5,640 nt of DNA from Treponema sp. (GTDB lineage: Bacteria > Spirochaetota > Spirochaetia > Treponematales > Breznakiellaceae), in the NCBI GenBank assembly GCA_031259035.1, contig JAIRLZ010000166.1, positions 1-5,640 of the forward strand. Direction: 5' to 3'. The notes below the pieces were generated by a model that searched no databases, was not told where the DNA came from, and saw only the letters and a list, made by a program, of their open reading frames with translations. Every line of letters starts with the position of its first letter. The first letter of the stretch is position 1. The position numbers and the translations under genes were made by a program. Positions 1-5,629 of this stretch are shown piece after piece.

Positions 1-2
1 AT

Positions 3-119
3 CCTATCATCATGGGAACAACGATATTCTTCGCCGCGCTGGTCATCATTATGAGTTTTCTGGTTGATGTTCTGTACAAGATCATCGATCCACGCATAGA
101 ACTTGCAAATGAGAATTAG
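3..119 (+). CDS. oppB: Oligopeptide ABC transporter permease OppB, C-terminal fragment
   Basis: Only the last 38 codons are in the window; the gene begins upstream. The frame is set by the TAG at 117-119 and is open back to base 3. The peptide starts PIIMGTTIFFAALVIIMSFL, a hydrophobic stretch that reads as the last membrane helix. It then continues with VDVLYKIIDPRIELANEN, where the ending DxLYxxxDPRI is the usual C-terminus of OppB/DppB permeases. Such proteins form, with OppC, the membrane channel for peptides. oppC begins 13 bases after the stop, so the two are almost certainly co-transcribed. The short length limits the call: OppB and DppB cannot be told apart, and this rests mainly on the tail motif and on the oppC-D-F-A genes that follow. 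Confidence 0.85.
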   Translation, partial: PIIMGTTIFFAALVIIMSFLVDVLYKIIDPRIELANEN

Positions 120-124
120 AGGTG
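119..124 (+). promoter_or_regulatory. Ribosome binding site that fixes the oppC start
   Basis: GAGGTG overlaps the end of the oppB stop codon and lies 8 bases before ATG 133. It favours ATG 133 over ATG 109, which lies before it inside oppB. It matters because ATG 133 is in frame with the upstream side of the G tract but not with the OppC body downstream of it. Confidence 0.75.
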
Positions 125-132
125 AAGTTTAT

Positions 133-1280
133 ATGGGTAAAACAAATATGCAAACTACACAAAACCCAATGCCCATTGATTCCATCAATGGGGGGGGGGG
201 GGGTACCGCCGCCCCTGTGATGAAGCTGTTGTACAGGCGGCGCAAAACCAAGCGGAGGACGAGGACGTTTTCGCGTCCGCTTCCGCTGAGGAGAAAAGAG
301 CCTTTGAGCCGCGCCATAAGAGCGTCTCATACTGGAAAGACGCATGGCGGCGGCTTCGGAAAAATTACGTCGCCCTCGCCTCCTTTGGGGTGATTATATT
401 CCTCATGCTGTTCGCGTATATGGGGCCTCTCTTCATGGGCTATCATTACGACGAGCAGATTCGCGGAAGCGAAAACCTAAAGCCCTTCGCCTATTCCCCA
501 CAGGAGCAGGCGCGCCTCGCCGCGGGGGAGAAGGTGTTCCCCCACGTGTTCGGCTCCGATTCGCACGGACGGGATCTGCTCGTGCGCCTGATGTACGGCG
601 CCCGGGTTTCCCTGATCATAGGCGTTGCCGCGGCGATTCTCACCTTGATGATCGGCGTTCTCTACGGCTCAATCGCGGGCTATATCGGCGGAAGGGTCGA
701 TATGGCGATGATGCGCATCGTGGATGTCATCTACTCGGTGCCGGATGTGCTGGTGGTGCTGCTGCTTGCGGTTACGCTCAAGCCCTTGCTCACCGATTTT
801 GCCAACACCCATCAAACCAATCTCGTGGGAAGGCTTATCATCGCCCTTGGCCCCAGCATCATCGCCATATTTATAGCCTTCGCCCTGCTCTATTGGACCA
901 CCCTGGCCCGCATCGTGCGGGGGCAGATACTGCAACTCAAACAGCAGGAATATGTGCTTGCCGCCCGGGCGCTCGGCGCAAGCGACGCGCGGATCATCCT
1001 CAAACATCTGTTGCCGAACACCGTGGGTCCTCTGGTCGCCGCGACTTGCCTTCAGATACCCACGGCGATATTCCTCGAATCTTTCCTGTCCTTTCTTGGA
1101 GTCGGGGTCAACGCGCCCATGACCAGCCTCGGCTCCCTCGCTTCGGACGCGCTGGGCGGCATGTACACGTATACGTACCGGCTCATCATTCCCGCGGCCT
1201 TGTTAAGCCTTTTGATCTTGTCCTTCAATCTTTTTGGAGACGGACTGCGAGACGCCCTGGATCCAAGGCTCAAAAAATAG
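133..1280 (+). CDS. oppC: Oligopeptide ABC transporter permease OppC, frame interrupted at a 14-G tract (candidate phase-variable gene)
   Basis: This is the second channel subunit of the peptide importer. From 204 to the stop at 1278-1280 one frame reads continuously. It gives an acidic cytoplasmic tail, then SVSYWKDAWRRLRKNYVALA leading into membrane helix 1, which is a typical OppC beginning. The family segment FGSDSHGRDLLVRLMYGARV and several hydrophobic helices follow. The EAA loop that docks on the ATPases (RALGASDARIILKHLLPN, about bases 966-1019) and the tail DALDPRLKK close it. That frame has no ATG, GTG or TTG between 204 and the GTG at 390, and a TGA closes it upstream at 177-179. 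The well-placed start, ATG 133, is in the other frame (MGKTNMQTTQNPMPIDSIN then glycines). The two halves join in frame only if the G tract has 12 or 15 bases, giving about 381-382 residues, against roughly 300 usual for OppC. As written with 14 G, translation from 133 ends after 86 codons at 391-393. Phase variation, a true mutation and a homopolymer sequencing error all fit. The identity of the body is near certain. Confidence 0.9.
172..192. other. Perfect 9-bp hairpin abutting the G tract
   Basis: CCCATTGAT (172-180) and ATCAATGGG (184-192) are exact reverse complements separated by the 3-base loop TCC. The last three bases of the right arm are the first three G of the tract. The hairpin lies inside the first codons of oppC. 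Its role is unknown. A stem directly against a homopolymer could favour strand slippage in replication, or could affect translation of the oppC start. Confidence 0.75.
190..203 (+). repeat. Poly-G tract of 14 bases within the oppC 5' coding region
   Basis: Fourteen consecutive G are read directly from the sequence, from the base after AAT (187-189) to the base before TACC. No other run of this kind occurs in the window. Long G or C tracts are the classic slippage-prone switches of phase-variable genes, for example in Campylobacter and Treponema pallidum. By direct translation from ATG 133, 12 or 15 G join the start to OppC. Thirteen G give GGGGVPPPL and a stop. Fourteen G give an arginine-rich reading frame of 86 residues. 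The tract would encode a glycine run in the soluble N-terminal tail, where a change of one glycine should be tolerated. Confidence 0.9.
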
Positions 1281-1293
1281 GGGTGTAAAGACT

Positions 1294-2340
1294 ATGGTGG
1301 AAGCGAAAAAAGTCTTACTTGAGGTGAAGGACTTGCGGGTCTCCTTTTTTACGCCGGCAGGCGAGGTGAAAGCTGTGGGCGGCATCTCGTATTCGCTGAA
1401 TTACGGCGAAGTGATGGGCGTTGTCGGCGAGTCAGGGTCCGGCAAGAGCGTTGAAGCCTATACGGTGATGGGCTTGCTTGAACCGCCTGGACGGGTTGCG
1501 GGCGGGTCTGTGGAATTTGAGGGTAAAAACATCCTCTCCTACAGCCGGAAAGCCATGGAAAAAATTCGAGGAGCCATGATGAGCATGATCTTCCAAAACC
1601 CTATGGAAAGCCTCAATCCGGTATACACCATTGGCAATCAACTGGTCAGCGTGCTGCGGGAACATGCGAAGGATTCAGGGGGCGATGGAATTTCCCTTAA
1701 AGCGGCCCGTGAAAAAGCGGTGGAGATGCTGAGACTCGTGGGCATCACCAACCCTGAACGCCGCCTCAAACAGTACCCCCATGAGTTTTCAGGCGGCATG
1801 AGGCAGCGGGTGATGATAGCTATGGGCCTTATCTGCGAACCCCGGCTTTTAATAGCCGACGAGCCGACGACCGCGCTGGACGTTACCATTCAGGCGCAGA
1901 TACTGGAGCTTATGAAAGCCATTCAACAAAAAACCGGCATGGCGATCATCTTCATCACCCACAATCTTGCGGTTATCGCGGAAATCTGCGACACCGTGGC
2001 GGTGATGTACGGCGGGCGTATCGTGGAACAAGGCTCGGTGGAGGATATTTTCTACGCGCCGGTTCACCCGTACACCAAAGGATTGCTGCGCTCCATGCCC
2101 CGCCTTGATGACGAAAAAACGAAGCGGCTCATACCGATTGAGGGTTCGCCCATCAACATGCTCGATCCGAATCCGGGTTGCCCCTTTGCGCCGCGCTGCG
2201 AATTCTGCATGAAAATCTGCGTCCGACGGAATCCCGAAAAGACCCTGGTCAATCACGGCGATGATCCCAAGGGCTTCTCCTCAGACGTCCACCGCGCCGC
2301 CTGCTGGCTTCTCTCAAAAGATGGAGGAAAGCGTCCATGA
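1294..2340 (+). CDS. oppD: Oligopeptide ABC transporter ATP-binding protein OppD
   Basis: This is one of the two ATPases that power peptide import at the cytoplasmic face, 348 residues, a usual length for OppD/DppD. All nucleotide-binding motifs are present: Walker A GESGSGKS (45-52), Q-loop glutamine 101 in IFQNPMESLNP, signature SGGMR (166-170), Walker B LLIADE (185-190), D-loop ALD (194-196) and H-loop histidine 223. After the ATPase core comes the oligopeptide-transporter C-terminal region: HPYTKGLL (258-265), then GSPINMLDPNPGCPFAPRC. Cysteines 296, 302, 309 and 337 form the pattern proposed to hold an iron-sulfur cluster in related proteins; Cys305 is extra. ATG 1294 is chosen because AGGGGTG (1279-1285) lies 8 bases before it. 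An upstream ATG at 1234 would run 47 bases into oppC and has no such site. The gene starts 13 bases after the oppC stop and overlaps oppF by 4 bases, so translation of the two ATPases is probably coupled. DppD is the alternative name; substrate size cannot be read from the sequence. Confidence 0.95.
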   Translation: MVEAKKVLLEVKDLRVSFFTPAGEVKAVGGISYSLNYGEVMGVVGESGSGKSVEAYTVMGLLEPPGRVAGGSVEFEGKNILSYSRKAMEKIRGAMMSMIFQNPMESLNPVYTIGNQLVSVLREHAKDSGGDGISLKAAREKAVEMLRLVGITNPERRLKQYPHEFSGGMRQRVMIAMGLICEPRLLIADEPTTALDVTIQAQILELMKAIQQKTGMAIIFITHNLAVIAEICDTVAVMYGGRIVEQGSVEDIFYAPVHPYTKGLLRSMPRLDDEKTKRLIPIEGSPINMLDPNPGCPFAPRCEFCMKICVRRNPEKTLVNHGDDPKGFSSDVHRAACWLLSKDGGKRP

Positions 2341-3290
2341 AGCTCATTGCAGTTGAAGGTTTAAAGAAGTATTTCAACGTCAAGGCGGGCTGGAGAAAAA
2401 CGAAACAGATCCACGCGGTTGAACAGGTTTCCTTATATATTGAAGAAGGCGAAACCTTGGGACTCGTGGGAGAATCGGGTTGTGGAAAAACGACTTTCGG
2501 GCGTACCTTGCTGCGCTTGTACGAACCGACCGCAGGAAAGATATTTTTTCGCGGACAAGACATCACCCATGTTGAGATGCTTCCCTACCGGCGGAAGATG
2601 CAAATTATTTTTCAGGATCCTTCCTCTTCCCTGAACCCCCGGATGACGGTCGCCGAAATCGTGGGCGAACCCATTGACATCCACCGCCTCGCGTCATCGG
2701 CGCGGGAGCGGAGGGATCGCATCAATTCGCTTTTGTCGCGGGTTGGACTCAACAGCGAACACGCGAACCGGTACCCCCATGAATTTTCGGGCGGCCAGCA
2801 ACAACGGGTGGGCATCGCCCGCGCCCTTGCGGTGGAGCCGGAGTTTATCGTGTGCGACGAGCCGGTTTCCGCGCTTGACGTATCCATCCAGTCCCAGATA
2901 GTGAACATGCTTGAGGATATGCAGGCGGAACTGAAACTCACCTATCTGTTCATAGCCCACGATATTTCCGTGGTGCGCCATATTTCGCGGCGCATAGGGG
3001 TCATGTACCTCGGCGCTCTGGTTGAGTTGGCGCCAAGCGGCGAACTGGTCAAGAATCCGCTGCACCCGTACACCCGGACGCTTCTTCTTTCGGTTCCCAT
3101 TCCGGATCCCAAAATCACCCGCTCCCGGGCGCGGGTTGCGCTGGAAGGGGAAATCCCCAATCCCATGGACGCGCCCGCCGGGTGCAGGTTCAGAACACTC
3201 TGCCCCCGGTCGGCAAAACTATGCGCCGAAGCGGCCCCTGAATTGCGGGAAGCCTCAAGCGGGCATTGGGTTGCGTGTCATTGCGTGTAA
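2337..3290 (+). CDS. oppF: Oligopeptide ABC transporter ATP-binding protein OppF
   Basis: This is the second ATPase of the importer, 317 residues, expected to pair with OppD. Motifs are complete: Walker A GESGCGKT (45-52), Q-loop glutamine 93 in IIFQDPSSSLNP, signature SGGQQ (151-155), Walker B FIVCDE (170-175), D-loop ALD (179-181) and H-loop histidine 208. The C-terminal region has HPYTRTLL (243-250), EGEIPNP (270-276) and GCRFRTLCPRSAKLC (282-296), with Cys283, Cys289, Cys296 and a fourth at Cys314. This mirrors the cysteine spacing of OppD. The form SGGQQQR and the segment GEIPNPxxxPxGCxF identify the OppF/DppF branch rather than OppD. The ATG overlaps the oppD TGA (ATGA), and GGAGG at 2323-2327 lies 9 bases upstream, within oppD. 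The last codons carry a near-perfect tandem 10-base repeat (TTGCGTGTCA then TTGCGTGTAA, 3271-3290), and the second copy supplies the stop. Confidence 0.95.
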   Translation: MKLIAVEGLKKYFNVKAGWRKTKQIHAVEQVSLYIEEGETLGLVGESGCGKTTFGRTLLRLYEPTAGKIFFRGQDITHVEMLPYRRKMQIIFQDPSSSLNPRMTVAEIVGEPIDIHRLASSARERRDRINSLLSRVGLNSEHANRYPHEFSGGQQQRVGIARALAVEPEFIVCDEPVSALDVSIQSQIVNMLEDMQAELKLTYLFIAHDISVVRHISRRIGVMYLGALVELAPSGELVKNPLHPYTRTLLLSVPIPDPKITRSRARVALEGEIPNPMDAPAGCRFRTLCPRSAKLCAEAAPELREASSGHWVACHCV

Positions 3291-3395
3291 TTCAACACAG
3301 GCGCGAAGCGGGAGTGAAATTTGGTTGCAAAGTACCCGCGTTGTTTGAGGATGAAAACTAGCCCTAGACAACAGCCGGTATTTTAAAATAACAGC

Positions 3396-3446
3396 GAGTC
3401 TTTTTCAAATTCGCCGCCCCTTTAGAGCGCGTTTTGAGAAAGACTC
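3396..3446 (+). promoter_or_regulatory. Long stem-loop in the oppF-oppA leader
   Basis: The arms 3396-3409 (GAGTCTTTTTCAAA) and 3433-3446 (TTTGAGAAAGACTC) pair over 14 bp with one U-G wobble, around a 23-base loop. It ends 7 bases before the oppA ribosome binding site. No run of T follows, so a standard rho-independent terminator is not supported. A role as an RNA-processing or mRNA-stabilising element that sets high oppA levels would suit a binding protein needed in excess, but this is inference. A weak TAAAAT (3384-3389) could be a promoter element, but no well-spaced -35 was found. Confidence 0.6.
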
Positions 3447-3453
3447 TAGTAAA

Positions 3454-3460
3454 AAGGAGG
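3454..3460 (+). promoter_or_regulatory. Strong ribosome binding site of oppA
   Basis: AAGGAGG is a near-ideal Shine-Dalgarno sequence 5 bases before ATG 3466. It is stronger than the sites before oppC and oppD, which fits higher translation of the binding protein. Confidence 0.85.
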
Positions 3461-3465
3461 TTTTT

Positions 3466-5142
3466 ATGAAGAAAATCTTGTCCACATTATTGACGGTTTT
3501 GGCGTTGTCGCTGGGTATTGCGGCATGCCAGAAAAAGACGGTGGAAGGCGCGCAGCTTGCGGCGGCGCAAACGGCTGGAGCGACTTCCATCACGGCTGTA
3601 TTCGGCTCAGAACCGAATACTATTGATCCCGCGCTCAACTCGGCGGTTGACAGCGCAATTTATCTGGAACACCTGTTTGAAGGGCTCTACAAGTACGAGG
3701 ACAACGGATCCGGCGTCGCGCAGGCGGTTCCCGGATTGGCGGCGAACGCCCCGCAAAAAGTCACCAACGATGACGGCACGGTCACGTATACCTATACCCT
3801 GCGCAACGGTCTCAAATGGTCTGACGGCAAGCCGTTCACAGCGCAAGACATCGTGTATTCATGGCGCCGCCTTGTGGATCCCGCGACCGCCGCTGACTAC
3901 AGCTATATGATCACCATGGTGAAGAACGCCGATGAGATCATGGCGGGTGAAAAGGACAAAAGCGAACTCGGAATCGCCGCGATTGACGACGTGACGGTGG
4001 AAATCATCCTCACCTATGATTGCCCGTTCTTTGACGAGATAGCGTGTTTTCCGGCGACATTTCCGGTCAGGCAGGATGTTATCGAGAGCGCCGGCGAGCA
4101 GTGGACGTTTAGTCCTTCAACCTACATCAGCAACGGGCCGTACCGGTTGAAAGAATGGGTTCACAACAGCCATGTGACCATCGAAAAGAACCCCAATTAC
4201 TACGAGCCTGTGACCGGACCAGACGCTATCCGTTTCGCGCTTATGGATGACGACAACGCCCTTCTCGCCGGTTTCCGCAACGGGGAGCTTGACTACATCC
4301 AGACCGTGCCGGTAGACGAAATTCAGGGGCTTCTGGATTCGGGCGAACTCAAGGCTGTCCCCTACCTCGGCACCTACTATGTGAGCTTCAACACCCAGAA
4401 AGCCCCGTTTGATGACGCCAGGGTGCGGAAAGCCTTTAATCTTGCCATTGACCGCAACTACATCGTCACCCAGATCACCCGCGCAGGGCAGAAGTCCGCA
4501 TCGGGCTTTGTGCCTGCCGGCATCGCTGACGCGGCGGGCGCGGGCAGCGATTTCCGGCAAACCGGCGGCGACTATTACGGTATTGCGGATGGCGATTACG
4601 AGGAGAACGTCGCCGAAGCGAAACGGCTTTTGGCGGAGGCGGGCTATCCTGACGGCGCTGGTTTCCCGGTCGCCGAATACCTCTACAACACCAATGACGC
4701 GCACCGCGCCATCGCCGAAGCGCTTCAGGACATGTGGAAGACCGCGCTCGGCGTAACCGTAACTTTGAGCAACCAGGACTGGGCGGTGTTCCTTGACACC
4801 CGAAAGACCGGCAATTTCCAGATCGCCCGTGATGGCTGGATCGGCGATTACAACGATCCCATGAACTTTCTTGAAATGTACCTGACCGGCGGCGGCAACA
4901 ACAATTCCCAGTACGCAAGCCCCGCGTTTGACGCGCTTGTCAAACAGGCTCAGTCAACCGCCATACCTGAAGAGCGCATGAGGCTTATGCATCAGGCTGA
5001 GGACATTCTGGTTGGACAGGACGCGGCGGTGGGGCCGATTTATTTCTACACCCAAACCTATATGATGAATCCCAGGATTACCGGCATGTACTACACGCCG
5101 CTTGGGTATTTCTTCTTCAAAAACGCAAAGGTCGCGCCTTAA
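3466..5142 (+). CDS. oppA: Oligopeptide-binding lipoprotein OppA (solute-binding protein family 5)
   Basis: This is the peptide-capturing subunit of the importer, 558 residues, a normal length for OppA. A signal peptide with two lysines and a hydrophobic core ends in the lipobox IAAC (18-21), so mature Cys21 should be lipidated and the protein anchored in the envelope. A short alanine-rich linker precedes the domain, which opens with FGSEPNTIDPALNS (46-59). Further family landmarks are the segment FTAQDIVYSWRRLVDP (about 124-139), GPYRLKEW (from about 224) and YVSFNTQKAPFDD leading to VRKAFNLAIDR (305-330). The C-terminal lobe contains GWIGDYNDPMNFLEMYLT (457-474). By recalled comparison with enterobacterial OppA, Asp461 (three after Trp458) matches the Asp that binds the peptide amino terminus; this favours OppA over nickel or other family-5 proteins. 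The start is fixed by AAGGAGG and the signal peptide. oppA lies last, 175 bases after oppF, with its own leader stem-loop, so it may be expressed at a different level from the membrane and ATPase genes. No frameshift or missing segment was seen. Confidence 0.95.
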   Translation: MKKILSTLLTVLALSLGIAACQKKTVEGAQLAAAQTAGATSITAVFGSEPNTIDPALNSAVDSAIYLEHLFEGLYKYEDNGSGVAQAVPGLAANAPQKVTNDDGTVTYTYTLRNGLKWSDGKPFTAQDIVYSWRRLVDPATAADYSYMITMVKNADEIMAGEKDKSELGIAAIDDVTVEIILTYDCPFFDEIACFPATFPVRQDVIESAGEQWTFSPSTYISNGPYRLKEWVHNSHVTIEKNPNYYEPVTGPDAIRFALMDDDNALLAGFRNGELDYIQTVPVDEIQGLLDSGELKAVPYLGTYYVSFNTQKAPFDDARVRKAFNLAIDRNYIVTQITRAGQKSASGFVPAGIADAAGAGSDFRQTGGDYYGIADGDYEENVAEAKRLLAEAGYPDGAGFPVAEYLYNTNDAHRAIAEALQDMWKTALGVTVTLSNQDWAVFLDTRKTGNFQIARDGWIGDYNDPMNFLEMYLTGGGNNNSQYASPAFDALVKQAQSTAIPEERMRLMHQAEDILVGQDAAVGPIYFYTQTYMMNPRITGMYYTPLGYFFFKNAKVAP

Positions 5143-5264
5143 AAACACGAACCACACGAACAAAGGGGGCGCGGGTTTTGAGGTTCGGGGCGGTTCCGTG
5201 AAGGGCATGATCGGTTTGACACGAACGGCGCGAACTCGTGGTTTCGGGCGGCGGCGTCTAACGT

Positions 5265-5353
5265 TCCGGCTGTTTGCGAACCTTCGGTTCGACGACGTTT
5301 GGGCGGTGCTATAAAGAAACCCGTAGGGTTTCGTGCCGCCCAAATGTGCCGGA
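5265..5353. other. Predicted three-way-junction hairpin cluster
   Basis: TCCGGC (5265-5270) pairs with GCCGGA (5348-5353) and encloses two stems. The first is CGAACC-TTC-GGTTCG (5277-5291). The second is long: 5295-5309 pairs with 5333-5347 over 15 bp including three G-U pairs, the core being TTTGGGCGG with CCGCCCAAA. After a 6-base bulge (TATAAA) it continues as GAAACCC-GTA-GGGTTTC (5316-5332). The closing stem abuts the long stem without a gap on its 3' side, which would allow stacking. Pairing was done by eye. The function is unknown: a small RNA, part of the oppA 3' end, or a mobile palindromic repeat are possible. Confidence 0.6.
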
Positions 5354-5416
5354 GCAACGGCGTGGGAATAGAGCGTTCCCCAGCCGTGCTGGGGCGCGGA
5401 ATGACCCAGCCGTTGC
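5354..5416. other. Bulged stem-loop next to the junction
   Basis: GCAACGGC (5354-5361) pairs with GCCGTTGC (5409-5416). After a bulged G the stem continues as TGGG (5363-5366) with CCCA (5405-5408). Inside is a second stem, CCCCAG-CCGTG-CTGGGG (5378-5394), extended by GCG/CGC across a two-base bulge. It begins on the base after the preceding cluster ends, so the two may be parts of one folded RNA or one repeat unit. Confidence 0.55.
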
Positions 5417-5510
5417 GGAGTCCGAGCCGCTACTGCGGCGAAGCGGGCTTGCGCGTACAGTCCTGTTATGCGGAGTGTGGGCGTACTTCCATTATTTTCA
5501 TTTAAAACTT

Positions 5511-5544
5511 AGGCTGTTCCAAAACTTCAGTTTTGGAACAGCTT
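5511..5544. terminator. Perfect palindrome, possible terminator
   Basis: GCTGTTCCAAAACT (5513-5526) and AGTTTTGGAACAGC (5529-5542) are exact reverse complements around TC. Two more pairs (A-U and G-U) extend the stem to 5511-5544. It is followed by CTTACC, a poor T run, so termination would be weak or bidirectional. It lies 369 bases past the oppA stop and could be the end of the operon transcript. Alternatively it is one unit of the palindromic repeat seen again at 5617. Confidence 0.5.
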
Positions 5545-5552
5545 CTTACCCC

Positions 5553-5611
5553 TGGAGAAAATTGGATAAGCCACAAATGCTAAACCCATAAAGAATTGGC
5601 AATTTTCTCCA
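5553..5611. repeat. 12-bp inverted repeat with 35-base spacer
   Basis: TGGAGAAAATTG (5553-5564) and CAATTTTCTCCA (5600-5611) are exact reverse complements. The 35-base spacer is AT-rich with no gene. The right arm also overlaps a small local palindrome AATTG-G-CAATT (5595-5605), so two folds compete. The element is flanked on both sides by the CTGTTCCAAAACT unit, which suggests a composite repeat. Confidence 0.5.
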
Positions 5612-5616
5612 AAAGC

Positions 5617-5629
5617 CTGTTCCAAAACT
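5617..5629 (+). repeat. Second direct copy of CTGTTCCAAAACT
   Basis: These 13 bases are identical to 5514-5526 and are the reverse complement of 5529-5541, so the unit occurs three times in 116 bases, twice in direct and once in inverted orientation. The window ends 11 bases later and the immediate inverted partner seen at 5529 is absent here. This could be a half unit or the edge of a dispersed repeat. Confidence 0.6.

Larger units (their letters stand above)
5143..5490. other. GC-rich non-coding region downstream of oppA
   Basis: No supportable gene was found here. The open frames are short, arginine- and proline-rich, and lack ribosome binding sites. Just after the oppA stop lie two copies of ACACGAAC (5145-5152 and 5154-5161), and a third at 5219-5226. 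From about 5256 on, the sequence is packed with inverted repeats, listed separately; a small one, GCCGC-TACT-GCGGC, is at 5426-5439. No hairpin followed by a T run lies close to the oppA stop, so the operon terminator is not obvious here. The density of stems suggests a structured RNA or an interspersed repeat of the host genome. I do not recognise a named family. Confidence 0.6.

Noticed and set aside
190..210. Tailing or cloning artefact (G run followed by GGTACC)
   Set aside because: Coding sequence continues sensibly on both sides into the same gene position, and there is no vector-like sequence. An artefact of length, not of origin, remains possible.
344..1288. Long open frame (314 codons) overlapping oppC in another frame
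   Set aside because: Its translation is arginine-, proline- and glycine-rich with no membrane pattern, and the overlapping frame gives a textbook OppC. It is a shadow caused by GC-rich codon use.
3321..3395. Sigma-70 type promoter for oppA
   Set aside because: TAAAAT at 3384-3389 resembles a -10 box, but no acceptable -35 lies 16-18 bases upstream (TAGACA at 3365 is too close).
4117..4704. Open frame of 195 codons on the - strand inside oppA
   Set aside because: It is antisense to a clearly coding binding-protein region, with no separate family resemblance.
5256..5360. Integron attC site, suggested by GTCTAAC (5256-5262) before an imperfect palindrome
   Set aside because: GTCTAAC fits the RYYYAAC core, but no GTTRRRY partner is found at the other end, the fold is a branched junction rather than a single bulged stem, and no cassette-like gene follows.
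5274..5591. Small + strand open frames downstream of oppA
   Set aside because: They lack ribosome binding sites, have the composition of translated hairpin DNA and cross the abrupt composition change.
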